Source: Amaricoccus macauensis_A
GTDB taxonomy: Bacteria > Pseudomonadota > Alphaproteobacteria > Rhodobacterales > Rhodobacteraceae
Length of the DNA: 64,000 nt
Reading direction: 5' to 3'
NCBI RefSeq assembly: GCF_049800915.1
Contig: NZ_JBNAFY010000002.1
Location: 620,001 to 684,000, forward strand
A program made the translations under genes and the position numbers. Position 1 is the first letter of the stretch. Each line of letters starts with the position of its first letter. This document shows positions 16,130-24,968 of this stretch, piece by piece. The notes beneath the pieces were generated by a model. It searched no databases. It was not told where the DNA came from and worked only from the letters and a program-made list of their open reading frames with translations.

Positions 16130-16462
16130 ATGACCCTACGAAAGCGCACCAAGCGCGAGGAGCGGAGCTATGCCCAGTTGCTCGTCGATCTCCAGGAACT
16201 GGAGGTCTGGGCGCGCAACGACCGGCTGAAGCGCGACCATATTCCCGAGGACTGGCACCGTATGGCCACGCAGGCGCCGGTGAAGCCGCACAAGACCCGG
16301 CTGACGGCGGCCTTCGATACGGACGTGGTGCGGTGGTATCGCGGGCTTGGGCGAGGCTATCAGGCCCGGATGAACACGGTTTTGCGCGCCTACATGCTCG
16401 CGGTGATCTCGAAGGAGATCGAGGGTATCGGTGACCGGGACTGGAAGGGCGATCCGATCTGA
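16130..16462 (+). CDS. Orphan BrnA-type antitoxin/DNA-binding protein
   Basis: 110 aa, strongly basic at the N-terminus (MTLRKRTKREERSYAQLLVDLQELE). The C-terminal part KTRLTAAFDTDVVRWYRGLGRGYQARMNTVLRAYM is the BrnA pattern: a ribbon strand followed by two helices (xTAxFDxDVVxWxRxxGxGYQxRMNxVLRxYM). BrnA is the antitoxin of BrnT and represses its own operon by binding DNA. No BrnT-like toxin gene lies on either side, so this is a solitary regulator or a remnant. The operator-like repeat array just upstream fits autoregulation. Confidence 0.8.
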   Translation: MTLRKRTKREERSYAQLLVDLQELEVWARNDRLKRDHIPEDWHRMATQAPVKPHKTRLTAAFDTDVVRWYRGLGRGYQARMNTVLRAYMLAVISKEIEGIGDRDWKGDPI

Positions 16463-16680
16463 GGGGGGGCATGCGGCGGCCCGTGGGGTGGCGCAATACC
16501 GCCTGTTCGACGCGGTTCATGGCGACGATATTGCCTAGGTTTGCACGAAGGCCCCGCATCGACCATGCGCCAGCCCGGCGGGACGGGCCGTCGCAGGCAC
16601 GGCGCCTTCGGCTCGTTCCGTGCCCGGCCAAGCTCATCCGTCGAAATGAGGTCGGCCCAACCAGAGCAACGGCTCGGCGT

Positions 16681-16724
16681 CGCCGCATTTTGCGGCGACC
16701 GCGCGTCGATGTGGGCGTTTGCTG
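16681..16724 (+). repeat. 44-bp dispersed repeat, copy 1
   Basis: Matches 18007-18050 at 41 of 44 positions in the same orientation. It begins with CGCCGCATTTTGCGGCG, a 7-bp stem with a 3-nt loop, followed by ACCGCGCGTCGATGTGG and CGTTTGCTG. Upstream, both copies also share GCAACG and GGCG with a small indel, so the similarity probably extends a little further. Confidence 0.75.
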
Positions 16725-16796
16725 CGTTACCCCCCGGCCCGCCGCCGGTCCGGCGCTTTCGGCGTGTTCCCGGCCAGAGGCCCCATCAACGTCCGC

Positions 16797-16847
16797 TAGA
16801 GCGAAATCTCCTGCCGTATTCGCTTCCGTCGGAACGGTTTCGCTCTA
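16797..16847. repeat. 10-bp inverted repeat TAGAGCGAAA/TTTCGCTCTA
   Basis: Perfect arms at 16797-16806 and 16838-16847 with a 31-nt interior that itself contains TTCCGTCGGAA. It lies 70 nt upstream of the alpha/beta hydrolase start. It could be a regulatory site or a transcript hairpin; there is no T-run. Confidence 0.5.
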
Positions 16848-16917
16848 CCTCTCCAGACATGCAGAGTGATCGGCGTGTCTGCACGCCACATATCTGGTGT
16901 GTTTGTCCCTGGGGGTA

Positions 16918-17904
16918 ATGTTGAAGATCCTGCTCGTTCTACTGATCTGTCTGGCGCTCGCCGTTGCGTTCGTGGTCTGGCGTCTCTCGGAGCGTTCCGC
17001 TTCGGCGAGAGCCAATTTCCCGCCCAATGGCCAGATGATCGATGTCGGGGGCGTCGAGGTTCATGCCTATGTGGCGGGCGAGGGGCCTGATCTGGTGCTG
17101 ATCCATGGCGCGGGCGGCAATCTCAGGGATTTCACCTTCGATCTGACCGACAGGCTGACCGACCGCTACAGGGTGATCGCCTTCGACCGGCCCGGTTTCG
17201 GCTACACAGGCCATCCGCCGGATGCGGACGTGGAGCGCGGCGAAAGCCCGCGCGAGCAGGCCAGACTGCTACAGGCGGCAGCGGACGCGCTTGGCGTGAC
17301 GGACCCGGTGGTTCTGGGTCACAGTTTCGGCGGCGCGGTGGCGATGGCCTGGGCGCTGGAACGACCCGATGCGACGGGCGCGCTCGTGGTGCTTGGCGGG
17401 GCGACCATGCCGTGGCCCGGCGATCTCGACCCGCTCTACGGGATCAATGCCTCCGCGGTGGGCGGTGCGATCGTCGTGCCGCTGATCTCCGCCTTTGCAA
17501 CGCATGACATGGCGGTGAAGGTGCTGGAGCGGGTCTTCGCGCCGGATCCGGTGCCTGCGGGATACAGCGACGCCTTCGGAATTCCGCTGACGCTTCGCCG
17601 CGAGACGCAGCTCTCGAATGCGCGGCAGGTGAACGGTCTGCGCCCGCATGTTGTCAGCATGTCGGAGTCGTATGCCGGGCTGACGGTGCCGGTCGAACTG
17701 GTTCACGGCACGGCGGATGAAATCGTTCCGGCGGAGGTTCATGCGATCCCGCTGTCGGGGATCTTGCCGGATGCGGAATTGACCCTGCTGCCCGGTGTCG
17801 GACACATGCCGCATCATGCGGCCACCGGTGAAGTGATTGCGGCCATAGACCGGGCGGCCGGACGGCGGCGTGCCGACGCTCGGGCCGAAGCGGCCTCGAA
17901 GTGA
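16918..17904 (+). CDS. Membrane-anchored alpha/beta hydrolase
   Basis: 328 aa from the ATG at 16918 (a GTG seven codons upstream is possible). The N-terminus MLKILLVLLICLALAVAFVVW is an uncleaved membrane anchor or signal peptide. The hydrolase domain has the oxyanion region IHGAGGN, the nucleophile elbow GHSFGGA (serine at about residue 136) and a late histidine in GVGHMPHHA; HGTADEIVP precedes it and carries the acid. Typical of esterase/lipase-like proteins of unknown substrate. The gene is bracketed by two copies of a 44-bp repeat. Confidence 0.85.
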   Translation: MLKILLVLLICLALAVAFVVWRLSERSASARANFPPNGQMIDVGGVEVHAYVAGEGPDLVLIHGAGGNLRDFTFDLTDRLTDRYRVIAFDRPGFGYTGHPPDADVERGESPREQARLLQAAADALGVTDPVVLGHSFGGAVAMAWALERPDATGALVVLGGATMPWPGDLDPLYGINASAVGGAIVVPLISAFATHDMAVKVLERVFAPDPVPAGYSDAFGIPLTLRRETQLSNARQVNGLRPHVVSMSESYAGLTVPVELVHGTADEIVPAEVHAIPLSGILPDAELTLLPGVGHMPHHAATGEVIAAIDRAAGRRRADARAEAASK

Positions 17905-18006
17905 GCAAGGCGCTGAAGGCCGTGCTTGCCTTGGGCTCATTCCGCGCGTGAAATAGTTTCCAAGTATATTTGTCAAAAAGGTGAAAATTCACGGCAACGT
18001 TGATGG

Positions 18007-18050
18007 CGCCGCATTTCGCGGCGACCGCGCGTCGATATGGACGTTTGCTG
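18007..18050 (+). repeat. 44-bp dispersed repeat, copy 2
   Basis: Second copy of the 16681-16724 repeat, differing at three positions. One change breaks the terminal A-T pair of the hairpin (CGCCGC-ATTTC-GCGGCG remains). It lies just beyond the 3' end of gyrA and 102 nt after the hydrolase stop. Confidence 0.75.
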
Positions 18051-18067
18051 TCGTCCGCAGGTGGGTA

Positions 18068-18089
18068 GCGAGGCGCGGTTACGCCTCGC
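18068..18089 (-). terminator. Hairpin enclosing the gyrA stop codon
   Basis: GCGAGGCG (18068-18075) pairs with CGCCTCGC (18082-18089); the six-base loop contains the gyrA TAA stop (18079-18081 on this strand). No T-run follows, so it may be a 3'-end stabiliser or a Rho-assisted terminator. Confidence 0.4.
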
Positions 18090-20871
18090 TCTCCGGGTTG
18101 TCGGGCGCCTCGGGGGCGGCCTGATCCTCATCTTCCGCGCCGTTCTCCGCGATCAGTGCCACGGAGACCACGCGCTCGCCATTGGAGGTGTGGAAGACGC
18201 GCACGCCGCCCGCGCTGCGGGAGCGGAAGGAGATGCCGCCCACGGGACAGCGGATCGACTGGCCCGCATTGGTGGCGAGCATGATCTGGTCGTCGGTCTC
18301 CACCGGGAAGAGCGTGACGAGCGGCCCGCCGCGCATGGCCTTGTCCATCGCCATGACGCCCTGGCCGCCGCGTCCGCGCAGGGGATAGTCGTGCGACGAG
18401 GAAAGCTTTCCGGCCCCGTTTTCGGTGATGGTGAGCAGGAGGTCCTCGGCCTCGGACATGGCGACATAGCGCTCCTGGCCCAGCATGACGGCCTCGACGG
18501 CATCCTCCTCGTCGGTCTCGGGGGCGGCATCCTCGTCCTCGAGCGTGCCGGCGACCGCGCGGCGCATCTTGAGATAGGCGGCGCGCTCCTCGGAGGTGGC
18601 CTCGAAATGGCGGATGATCGCCATCGAGACGACCTCGTCGCCCTCGGCCAGCCGGATGCCGCGCACGCCGGTAGAGCCGCGGCCCTTGAAGACGCGCACA
18701 TCGGCCACGGGGAAGCGGATTGCCTTGCCCGCCCGCGTGGTGAGCATCACGTCGTAATCCTCGTTGCAGATCCGCGCATTCATGAGCCGGGTGCCCTCGG
18801 GCAGCTTCATGGCGATCTTGCCGTTGGCCTTGACGTTGGTGAAGTCGTCGAGCGCGTTGCGGCGCACATCGCCCTGCGAGGTGGCGAACATGATCTGCAG
18901 GCTCGCCCAGTCCTCCTCGGGCTTGTCCACCGGCATGATGGCGGCGATCGAGACCCCGGACGCGATGGGCAGGATGTTGACGATCGCCTTGCCGCGGCCG
19001 TTGCGCCCGGCCTGGGGCAGACGCCAGGTCTTGAGCTTGTAGGCCATGCCGTCGGTGGTGAAGAACAGCAGCTGGGTATGGGTGTTGGCGACGAAGAGCG
19101 TGGTGACGAAATCCTCGTCCTTCGTGCTCATGCCCTGCGTGCCCTTGCCGCCGCGGCGCTGGGCGCGATACTCGGCGAGCGGCGTGCGTTTGATGTAGCC
19201 GCCCTGGGTCACGGTGACGACCATGTCCTCGCGTTCGATCAGGTCCTCGTCGTCGAGGTCGGCGTCCCATTCGACGATCTCGGTGCGGCGGGGCACGGCG
19301 AAGAGTTCGCGGACCTCGCGCAGTTCGTTGGAGATGATCTCCATGATCCGGGAGCGCGAGCGCAGGATATCGAGATAGTCGGTGATCTTGCCCGCGAGCT
19401 CCTGCAGCTCGTCGGTAACCTCCTTCACGCCCATCGCGGTGAGACGCTGGAGGCGCAGGTCGAGAATGGCGCGCGCCTGGGTCTCGGAGAGGAAGTAGGT
19501 GCCGTCGGGCTGGACCTTGTGGGAGGGATCGTCAATGAGCGCGATATAGGGCGCGATCTCCTCGGCGGGCCAGGCGCGTTTCATCAGCCGCTCGCGGGCC
19601 TCGGCCGGATCGGCGGAGGAGCGGATCGTGGCCACGACCTCGTCGATGTTGGAGACCGCGACCGCGTAGCCGCAGAGCACATGGGCGCGTTCGCGGGCCT
19701 TGCGCAACTCGAATGCCGTGCGCCGGGCCACAACCTCCTCGCGGAAGGAGATGAAGGCGGTGAGGAACTTGCGCAGGTCGAGCTGTTCCGGGCGGCCACC
19801 GTTGAGTGCGAGCATGTTGCAGCCGAAGGAGGTCTGCAGCGGGGTGAAGCGGAAGAGCTGGTTCAGGACGACATCGGGTGTCGCGTCGCGCTTCAGCTCG
19901 ACCACCACGCGGACGCCGAAGCGGTCGCTTTCGTCCTGCACGTGGGCGATGCCCTCGACCCGCTTCTCGCGGGCGAGATCGGCGATGCGTTCGACCAGTG
20001 TCGCCTTGTTGACCTGGTAGGGGATCTCGTCGACCACGATGGCGTAGCGGTCCTTGCGGGTCTCCTCGATCCGGGTCTTGGCGCGGATGATCACCGAGCC
20101 GCGGCCCTCGTTGTAGGCCTTGCGGGCGCCGGAGCGGCCCAGGATGATCCCGCCAGTGGGGAAATCGGGGGCGGGGATGTATTCCATCAGGTCCGCGACG
20201 CCGAGATCTGGGGTCTCGATCAGCGCGAGCGTCGCGTCCACCACCTCGCCGAGGTTATGCGGCGGGATGTTGGTGGCCATGCCGACGGCGATGCCGCCCG
20301 CGCCGTTGACCAGCATGTTCGGGAAGCGCGCCGGCAGGACGGAAGGCTCGAGGTCCTTGCCGTCGTAGTTCGGCTGGAAGTCGACGGTTTCCTTGTCGAT
20401 ATCCGCGAGCAGGTAGGCCGCGGGCTTGTCCATGCGCACTTCGGTGTAGCGCATCGCCGCGGGGGCGTCGCCGTCCATGGAGCCGAAGTTGCCCTGGCCA
20501 TCGAGGAGCGGCAGGGACATGGAGAAGTCCTGCGCCATGCGCACGAGGGCGTCGTAGATCGCGCTGTCGCCATGGGGGTGATACTTACCCATGACATCGC
20601 CCACAGGCCGCGCCGACTTGCGGTAGGGCTTCTCGTGTGTGTTGCCGGTTTCGTTCATCGCGTAAAGGATGCGGCGGTGAACCGGCTTCAGCCCGTCGCG
20701 CAGGTCGGGAATTGCGCGGCTCACGATCACGCTCATGGCGTAATCGAGATAGGATGCGCGCATTTCCGCCTCGATCGCGATCGCCGGCCCGGAATGGATC
20801 GGTCGCTCGGGGCCGCTGCCCCCTGCGTCTTCGGGGCCGTTCTCGGGTTCGTCTTCGGGAGTGTCGTTCAA
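18079..20871 (-). CDS. gyrA: DNA gyrase subunit A
   Basis: 930 aa with the TTG start at 20871, preceded by AAGGG and by a good promoter; the frame upstream of it is not gyrase-like. The sequence reads NDTPEDEPENG then the conserved MRASYLDYAMSVIVSRAIPDLRDGLKPVHRR. The catalytic tyrosine lies in AAMRYTEVR. The quinolone-resistance region is KYHPHGDSAIYDALVRMAQ, with the sensitive-type Ser and Asp retained. The GyrA box QRRGGKG is present, which separates it from ParC. C-terminal beta-pinwheel and an acidic tail complete it. GyrA with GyrB introduces negative supercoils. Confidence 0.96.
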   Translation of the reverse strand: MNDTPEDEPENGPEDAGGSGPERPIHSGPAIAIEAEMRASYLDYAMSVIVSRAIPDLRDGLKPVHRRILYAMNETGNTHEKPYRKSARPVGDVMGKYHPHGDSAIYDALVRMAQDFSMSLPLLDGQGNFGSMDGDAPAAMRYTEVRMDKPAAYLLADIDKETVDFQPNYDGKDLEPSVLPARFPNMLVNGAGGIAVGMATNIPPHNLGEVVDATLALIETPDLGVADLMEYIPAPDFPTGGIILGRSGARKAYNEGRGSVIIRAKTRIEETRKDRYAIVVDEIPYQVNKATLVERIADLAREKRVEGIAHVQDESDRFGVRVVVELKRDATPDVVLNQLFRFTPLQTSFGCNMLALNGGRPEQLDLRKFLTAFISFREEVVARRTAFELRKARERAHVLCGYAVAVSNIDEVVATIRSSADPAEARERLMKRAWPAEEIAPYIALIDDPSHKVQPDGTYFLSETQARAILDLRLQRLTAMGVKEVTDELQELAGKITDYLDILRSRSRIMEIISNELREVRELFAVPRRTEIVEWDADLDDEDLIEREDMVVTVTQGGYIKRTPLAEYRAQRRGGKGTQGMSTKDEDFVTTLFVANTHTQLLFFTTDGMAYKLKTWRLPQAGRNGRGKAIVNILPIASGVSIAAIMPVDKPEEDWASLQIMFATSQGDVRRNALDDFTNVKANGKIAMKLPEGTRLMNARICNEDYDVMLTTRAGKAIRFPVADVRVFKGRGSTGVRGIRLAEGDEVVSMAIIRHFEATSEERAAYLKMRRAVAGTLEDEDAAPETDEEDAVEAVMLGQERYVAMSEAEDLLLTITENGAGKLSSSHDYPLRGRGGQGVMAMDKAMRGGPLVTLFPVETDDQIMLATNAGQSIRCPVGGISFRSRSAGGVRVFHTSNGERVVSVALIAENGAEDEDQAAPEAPDNPESEA

Positions 20872-20908
20872 GGTCTGGCCCTTGCGGCAGTCTGGAATAG
20901 CTAGATTG

Positions 20909-20937
20909 TGTATAGTCCGACCCTGCGCGCGATGCAA
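20909..20937 (-). promoter_or_regulatory. gyrA promoter
   Basis: On the minus strand: TTGCAT (20932-20937), 17-nt spacer, TATACA (20909-20914). Both boxes and the spacing are close to the housekeeping consensus. Transcription would start near 20902, about 30 nt before the TTG start codon, which supports that start. Confidence 0.6.
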
Positions 20938-21151
20938 TGACGCAGCCGAAGTCCTTGCGGAATGTCCCAAAAATCGGTCTCGGCGCCAAGGGGCGTTCAC
21001 CCGCCCGCCGGTGATCCCGCCCGGCGCTCGGCGCCCCGGCATGGCCTTTCCATCGCAAACGGTTTTGGTCTAGGTTGGACGTTTCCGTTGATCGCGCCCG
21101 TCTTCCGGAGTTTGCCGGCCTGGTGCGCGTATATATTTCGAGAGGGAGATC

Positions 21152-23386
21152 ATGAACATGCAAGGGGCCTCCGTCCCGGCCGAGAGCGCCGAGCCGATGC
21201 AGGCAGATCACGTCAACGCGGATTTCCTGAATGCGAGTGCCGGACCCGGCCGCGCGGTTCCGGGGCTCGATCTCGGGAGCGAGGCGCGGTTCGTCAATCG
21301 CGAGTTGAGCTGGCTCGGGTTCAACTGGCGTGTGATGGCCGAGGCGGAAAACCCGGACGTGCCGCTTCTGGAACGGGTGCGCTTCCTTGCGATCTCGGGT
21401 GCCAATCTCGACGAATTCTACACGGTGCGCGTGGCGGGTCTGCGGGCCATGGTGCGGCAGGGCGTGGGCCGGGCCTCGGCGGACGGGCTGACCCCGGCCG
21501 AACAGCTCGAACGGATCGAGCGGGACGCCCGTGCCCTGATGGACCGGCAGCAGGTGGCGTGGAAGACGCTGCAGGACGAGATGCGCTCGGCGAAGGTGCG
21601 GGTGCTTGGCCCCTCGGAGCTGCGCGCGGCCGATCTCAAGGTGCTGGAGGGCTACTTCTTCGAGCAGGTCTTCCCGATCCTCACCCCGCTTGCCATCGAC
21701 CCGGCGCACCCGTTCCCCTTCATTGCCTCGGGCGGCTTCGCCATGGGGCTGAAGCTGCGGCGCAATGCCACGGGGCGCGAGCTCGATGCACTCCTGCCGG
21801 TTCCGGCACAGGTCGCACGCTTCGTGCGCCTGCCCGAGGGTGCGGGCGGCGAGATCCGGCTCCTGCCGCTGGAAGGGCTGCTCGAGGTGTTCGTGGACCG
21901 GCTCTTTCCGGGCTACACCATGCTCGGCACATGCGCCTTCCGGGTTCTGCGCGACAGCGATCTGGAAGTGGAGGAAGAGGCCGAGGATCTCGTGCGCGAA
22001 TTCGAGACCGCGCTCAAGCGCCGTCGTCGCGGGGAGGTGATGCGGCTCGAGATGACGGCGGATGCGCCCGAGGATCTGCGCGAAACGCTGGTGAACGAAC
22101 TGGGCGTGGCGCAGGAGGAGATCGTCGAGATCCGCGGGATCGTCGGCATCGCCAACCTCTCCGAGCTCTGTTCGGTCGGGCGCAAGGATCTGCTCTGGAC
22201 GCCGTTCACCCCGCGCGTGCCCGAGCGGGTGCAGGATTTCGACGGCGATGTCTTCGCGGCGATCCGGCAGAAGGACATGCTGCTGCACCACCCCTACGAG
22301 ACCTTCGACATCGTGGTGCGGTTCCTGCAGCAGGCGGCGCGCGATCCGGATGTGCTCGCGATCAAGCAGACGCTCTACCGCACCAGCCGCAACTCGCCCA
22401 TCGTCTCGGCGCTTTGCGAGGCGGCGGAGGACGGCAAGTCGGTCACGGCACTGGTGGAGCTGAAGGCACGCTTCGACGAAGCGGCCAACATCCGGCTTTC
22501 GCGCCAGCTCGAGCGCGCGGGCGCGCAGGTGGTCTACGGGTTCGTGGACTGGAAGACCCACGCGAAACTTTCGAGCGTGGTTCGCCGGGAGGGCAGCGAA
22601 CTTGTCACCTACAGCCATTTCGGCACCGGGAACTACCACCCCGGCACCGCGAACATTTATACCGACCTCTCGCTCTTCACCTGTGACCGGGCGCTGGGCC
22701 GCGACGCGGTGAAGGTGTTCAACTACGTCACCGGCTACGTTAAGCCCGAGACGCTCGACAACCTCGCGATCTCGCCGCACATGATCAAGCCGCGGATCAT
22801 CGAGAGCCTCGAGGCCGAGATCGAGCATGTGAAGGCCGGTCGGCCGGGGCATGTCTGGGTGAAGGTCAACTCCATCACCGATGCGGAAGTGATCGATGCG
22901 CTCTATGCCGCGAGCCAGGCGGGCGTGCGCATCGACATGGTGGTGCGCGGGATCTGCTCGCTGCGGCCCGGTGTGAAGGGGCTCTCGGAGAACATCCGGG
23001 TCAAGTCGATCATCGGCCGGTTCCTCGAACACAGCCGGATCGTCTGTTTCGGCAACGGGAAGGGTCTGCCCTCCGAGGAGGCGCGGGTCTACATCAGTTC
23101 GGCGGACTGGATGGACCGCAACCTGAACCGGCGCATCGAATCGCTCGTGGAGATCACCAACCCCACGGTGCATGCCCAGATCATGGATCAGATCATGGCG
23201 GCCAACATGCGTGACACGGTGCAGAGCTGGGTGGCGCAGCCCGACGGCATGTTCCTGCGCCATGAAGGCGGGGGCGAGGAACGCCCGTTCAGTTGCCACC
23301 GCTACTTCATGGAGAAACCCTCGCTCTCGGGGCGCGGGCGGGCCGGGTCACGTGACGTGTTGCCGCTGGTAGACGAGTTCGGTTAG
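21152..23386 (+). CDS. ppk: Polyphosphate kinase 1
   Basis: 744 aa, full-length PPK1, which makes polyphosphate from ATP reversibly through a phosphohistidine. The N domain begins RFVNRELSWLGFNWRV...ERVRFLAISGANLDEFYTVRVAG; the two conserved histidine regions are KTHAKLSSVVRREG and EHSRIVCFGNGKG, and YSHFGTGNYHPGTANIYTD and YISSADWMDRNLNRRIE complete the PLD-like active site. There is an extra ~40-residue N-terminal leader of low complexity. The next gene, 40 nt downstream, is a ppx/gppA homologue, the usual polyphosphate synthesis/degradation pair. Confidence 0.96.
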   Translation: MNMQGASVPAESAEPMQADHVNADFLNASAGPGRAVPGLDLGSEARFVNRELSWLGFNWRVMAEAENPDVPLLERVRFLAISGANLDEFYTVRVAGLRAMVRQGVGRASADGLTPAEQLERIERDARALMDRQQVAWKTLQDEMRSAKVRVLGPSELRAADLKVLEGYFFEQVFPILTPLAIDPAHPFPFIASGGFAMGLKLRRNATGRELDALLPVPAQVARFVRLPEGAGGEIRLLPLEGLLEVFVDRLFPGYTMLGTCAFRVLRDSDLEVEEEAEDLVREFETALKRRRRGEVMRLEMTADAPEDLRETLVNELGVAQEEIVEIRGIVGIANLSELCSVGRKDLLWTPFTPRVPERVQDFDGDVFAAIRQKDMLLHHPYETFDIVVRFLQQAARDPDVLAIKQTLYRTSRNSPIVSALCEAAEDGKSVTALVELKARFDEAANIRLSRQLERAGAQVVYGFVDWKTHAKLSSVVRREGSELVTYSHFGTGNYHPGTANIYTDLSLFTCDRALGRDAVKVFNYVTGYVKPETLDNLAISPHMIKPRIIESLEAEIEHVKAGRPGHVWVKVNSITDAEVIDALYAASQAGVRIDMVVRGICSLRPGVKGLSENIRVKSIIGRFLEHSRIVCFGNGKGLPSEEARVYISSADWMDRNLNRRIESLVEITNPTVHAQIMDQIMAANMRDTVQSWVAQPDGMFLRHEGGGEERPFSCHRYFMEKPSLSGRGRAGSRDVLPLVDEFG

Positions 23387-23426
23387 GCCTTTGCCCGAGA
23401 GCCGGGCAAATGCAGGGGAAGATTCC

Positions 23427-24968
23427 GTGACATTCCAGGAAAACGCGGCGCGGGCCGAGGATCACGTGCCTCTCTTCGAGATCGACGAGGCGGTGAAGGC
23501 CCGGCTGCGGCGGATCGGTGTGATCGACGTGGGGTCCAACTCGATCCGGCTCGTCGTTTTCGACGGCATGGCCCGGAGCCCGGCCTATTTCTTCAACGAG
23601 AAGGTGCTCTGCGGGCTGGGCGCGGGGCTTGGCGAGACCGGGCGGCTCAACCCGGAGGGGCGCAGGAAGGCGCTGGGCGCGCTGCACCGCTTCGTGGCCC
23701 TGGCTTCGCGGCTTCATCTCTCCGGCATGATCGCGGTGGCGACCGCGGCGGTTCGCGATGCGGAGGACGGCCCGGATTTCTGCGCCCAGGTGGAAGCGGA
23801 GACAGGCCTTCAGATCCATGTGGCCAGCGGTGCGGAGGAGGCGCGGCTCTCGGCCAAGGGGGTGCTTCTCGGCTGGCCGGATGCGGAAGGCATCGTCTGC
23901 GACATGGGTGGCTCCTCGATGGAGCTTGCCATTCTGCGCGAGAGCCGCATCCACGGTTGCGAGACCTCTCCGCTCGGGCCGCTCAAGCTCGCGGATTTCA
24001 CCGACATGGAGAAGCGCGACAAGTATATCCGCAAGCAGGTGAAGGCACTGGCGAAGGCGGTCGCGGCCGGGGAGGGCGAAGTGCTCTTTCTCGTGGGCGG
24101 GTCCTGGCGGGCGGTGGCACGGCTCGACATGCTGCGCCGGGGCTACCGGCTGACTGTGCTGCACGGCTACGAGCCGCCGGTGGAGGAACTGCTGGAGACG
24201 CTGGCCTGGATCCCGAACCAGGACATTGCCGCGCTTTCGGATGCCACCGGCACCTCGACCGCACGGCTGTCGCTGATCCCGGACGTGGCGCCGGTTCTGG
24301 CCGAGGTCATCCGGCGGCTGGCGCCCCGGAAGGTGGTGATTTCGGCCTACGGTCTGCGCGAGGGGCTGCTTTACCGGCAGATGCCGGAAACCATGCGCGA
24401 GCGCGACCCGCTGATCGAGGCGGCGCGGCACATGGAAAAGCACAAGTCGCGCATTCCCGGTTTCGGGCGGGTGCTCTTCAACTGGCTCAAGCCGCTCTAC
24501 GCGGAAGCCGATGCGCAGGAATTGCGGCTCATCGAGGCGGCCTGCCTGATGCATGACGTCCATTGGCGGGCGCATCCCGAATATCGCGCCGAGCACTGTT
24601 TTGCCTCGGTGACGCGGGCGAACATCGGCGGGGTGAATCACGTCGACCGGGTCTTCATCGGCTTTGCGCTGCTCAACCGCTACAAGGCAAGCCCGCCGGC
24701 GAACATCATGGAGAGCTTCGGCCCGATGCTGGGCAAGGAGCGCCTGGCCGAGGCGGCGCAGCTTGGCCGCGCGATGCGGCTGGGTTCCATGCTGTCGGGC
24801 TCGGCGCATGAGGTTTTGGAGAGCGCCGATCTCAGGGTGCGCGACGGGGTCCTGAGCCTCACGTTGCGCGGGGTGGCCTGCGAGTGCGCGGGCGAGGCGG
24901 TGGAGCGGCGGTTGCAGGGGCTTGCGAGCCGCATGGGACTTCCCGCGGAACTCAAGCTCGAGCCCTGA
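23427..24968 (+). CDS. Ppx/GppA family phosphatase
   Basis: 513 aa from a GTG at 23427, which has AGGGGAAG 5-7 nt upstream; the in-frame TTG further up overlaps less well with a ribosome site. ASKHA fold: DVGSNSIRLVVFDG (phosphate 1 motif), AVATAAVRDA, the GAEEARLSAKGVLLG segment and CDMGGSSMELA (phosphate 2). The C-terminal ~200 residues are an HD-like helical domain (CLMHDVHW...). The enzyme would cleave polyphosphate or pppGpp. Cotranscription with ppk is likely. Confidence 0.9.
   Translation: MTFQENAARAEDHVPLFEIDEAVKARLRRIGVIDVGSNSIRLVVFDGMARSPAYFFNEKVLCGLGAGLGETGRLNPEGRRKALGALHRFVALASRLHLSGMIAVATAAVRDAEDGPDFCAQVEAETGLQIHVASGAEEARLSAKGVLLGWPDAEGIVCDMGGSSMELAILRESRIHGCETSPLGPLKLADFTDMEKRDKYIRKQVKALAKAVAAGEGEVLFLVGGSWRAVARLDMLRRGYRLTVLHGYEPPVEELLETLAWIPNQDIAALSDATGTSTARLSLIPDVAPVLAEVIRRLAPRKVVISAYGLREGLLYRQMPETMRERDPLIEAARHMEKHKSRIPGFGRVLFNWLKPLYAEADAQELRLIEAACLMHDVHWRAHPEYRAEHCFASVTRANIGGVNHVDRVFIGFALLNRYKASPPANIMESFGPMLGKERLAEAAQLGRAMRLGSMLSGSAHEVLESADLRVRDGVLSLTLRGVACECAGEAVERRLQGLASRMGLPAELKLEP

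Larger units (their letters stand above)
16463..16917. other. Intergenic region with repeat copy and long inverted repeat
   Basis: 455 nt with no convincing gene; short frames across it look like non-coding sequence. It holds one copy of a 44-bp repeat (16681-16724) and a 10-bp inverted repeat (16797-16847), both listed separately. The region is patchy in composition and could be an old insertion scar; no transposase fragment is recognisable. Confidence 0.5.

Noticed and set aside
16130..16462. Complete BrnT-BrnA toxin-antitoxin system
   Set aside because: No BrnT-like gene is found on either side within the intergenic regions.
18037..20904. 955-codon open frame antisense to gyrA
   Set aside because: Mirror frame of a GC-rich conserved gene; no start site, no domain, low-complexity His/Ala/Gly/Asp composition.
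20585..23299. 904-codon open frame antisense to ppk1
   Set aside because: Same artefact; gyrA and ppk1 are unmistakable on the other frames.
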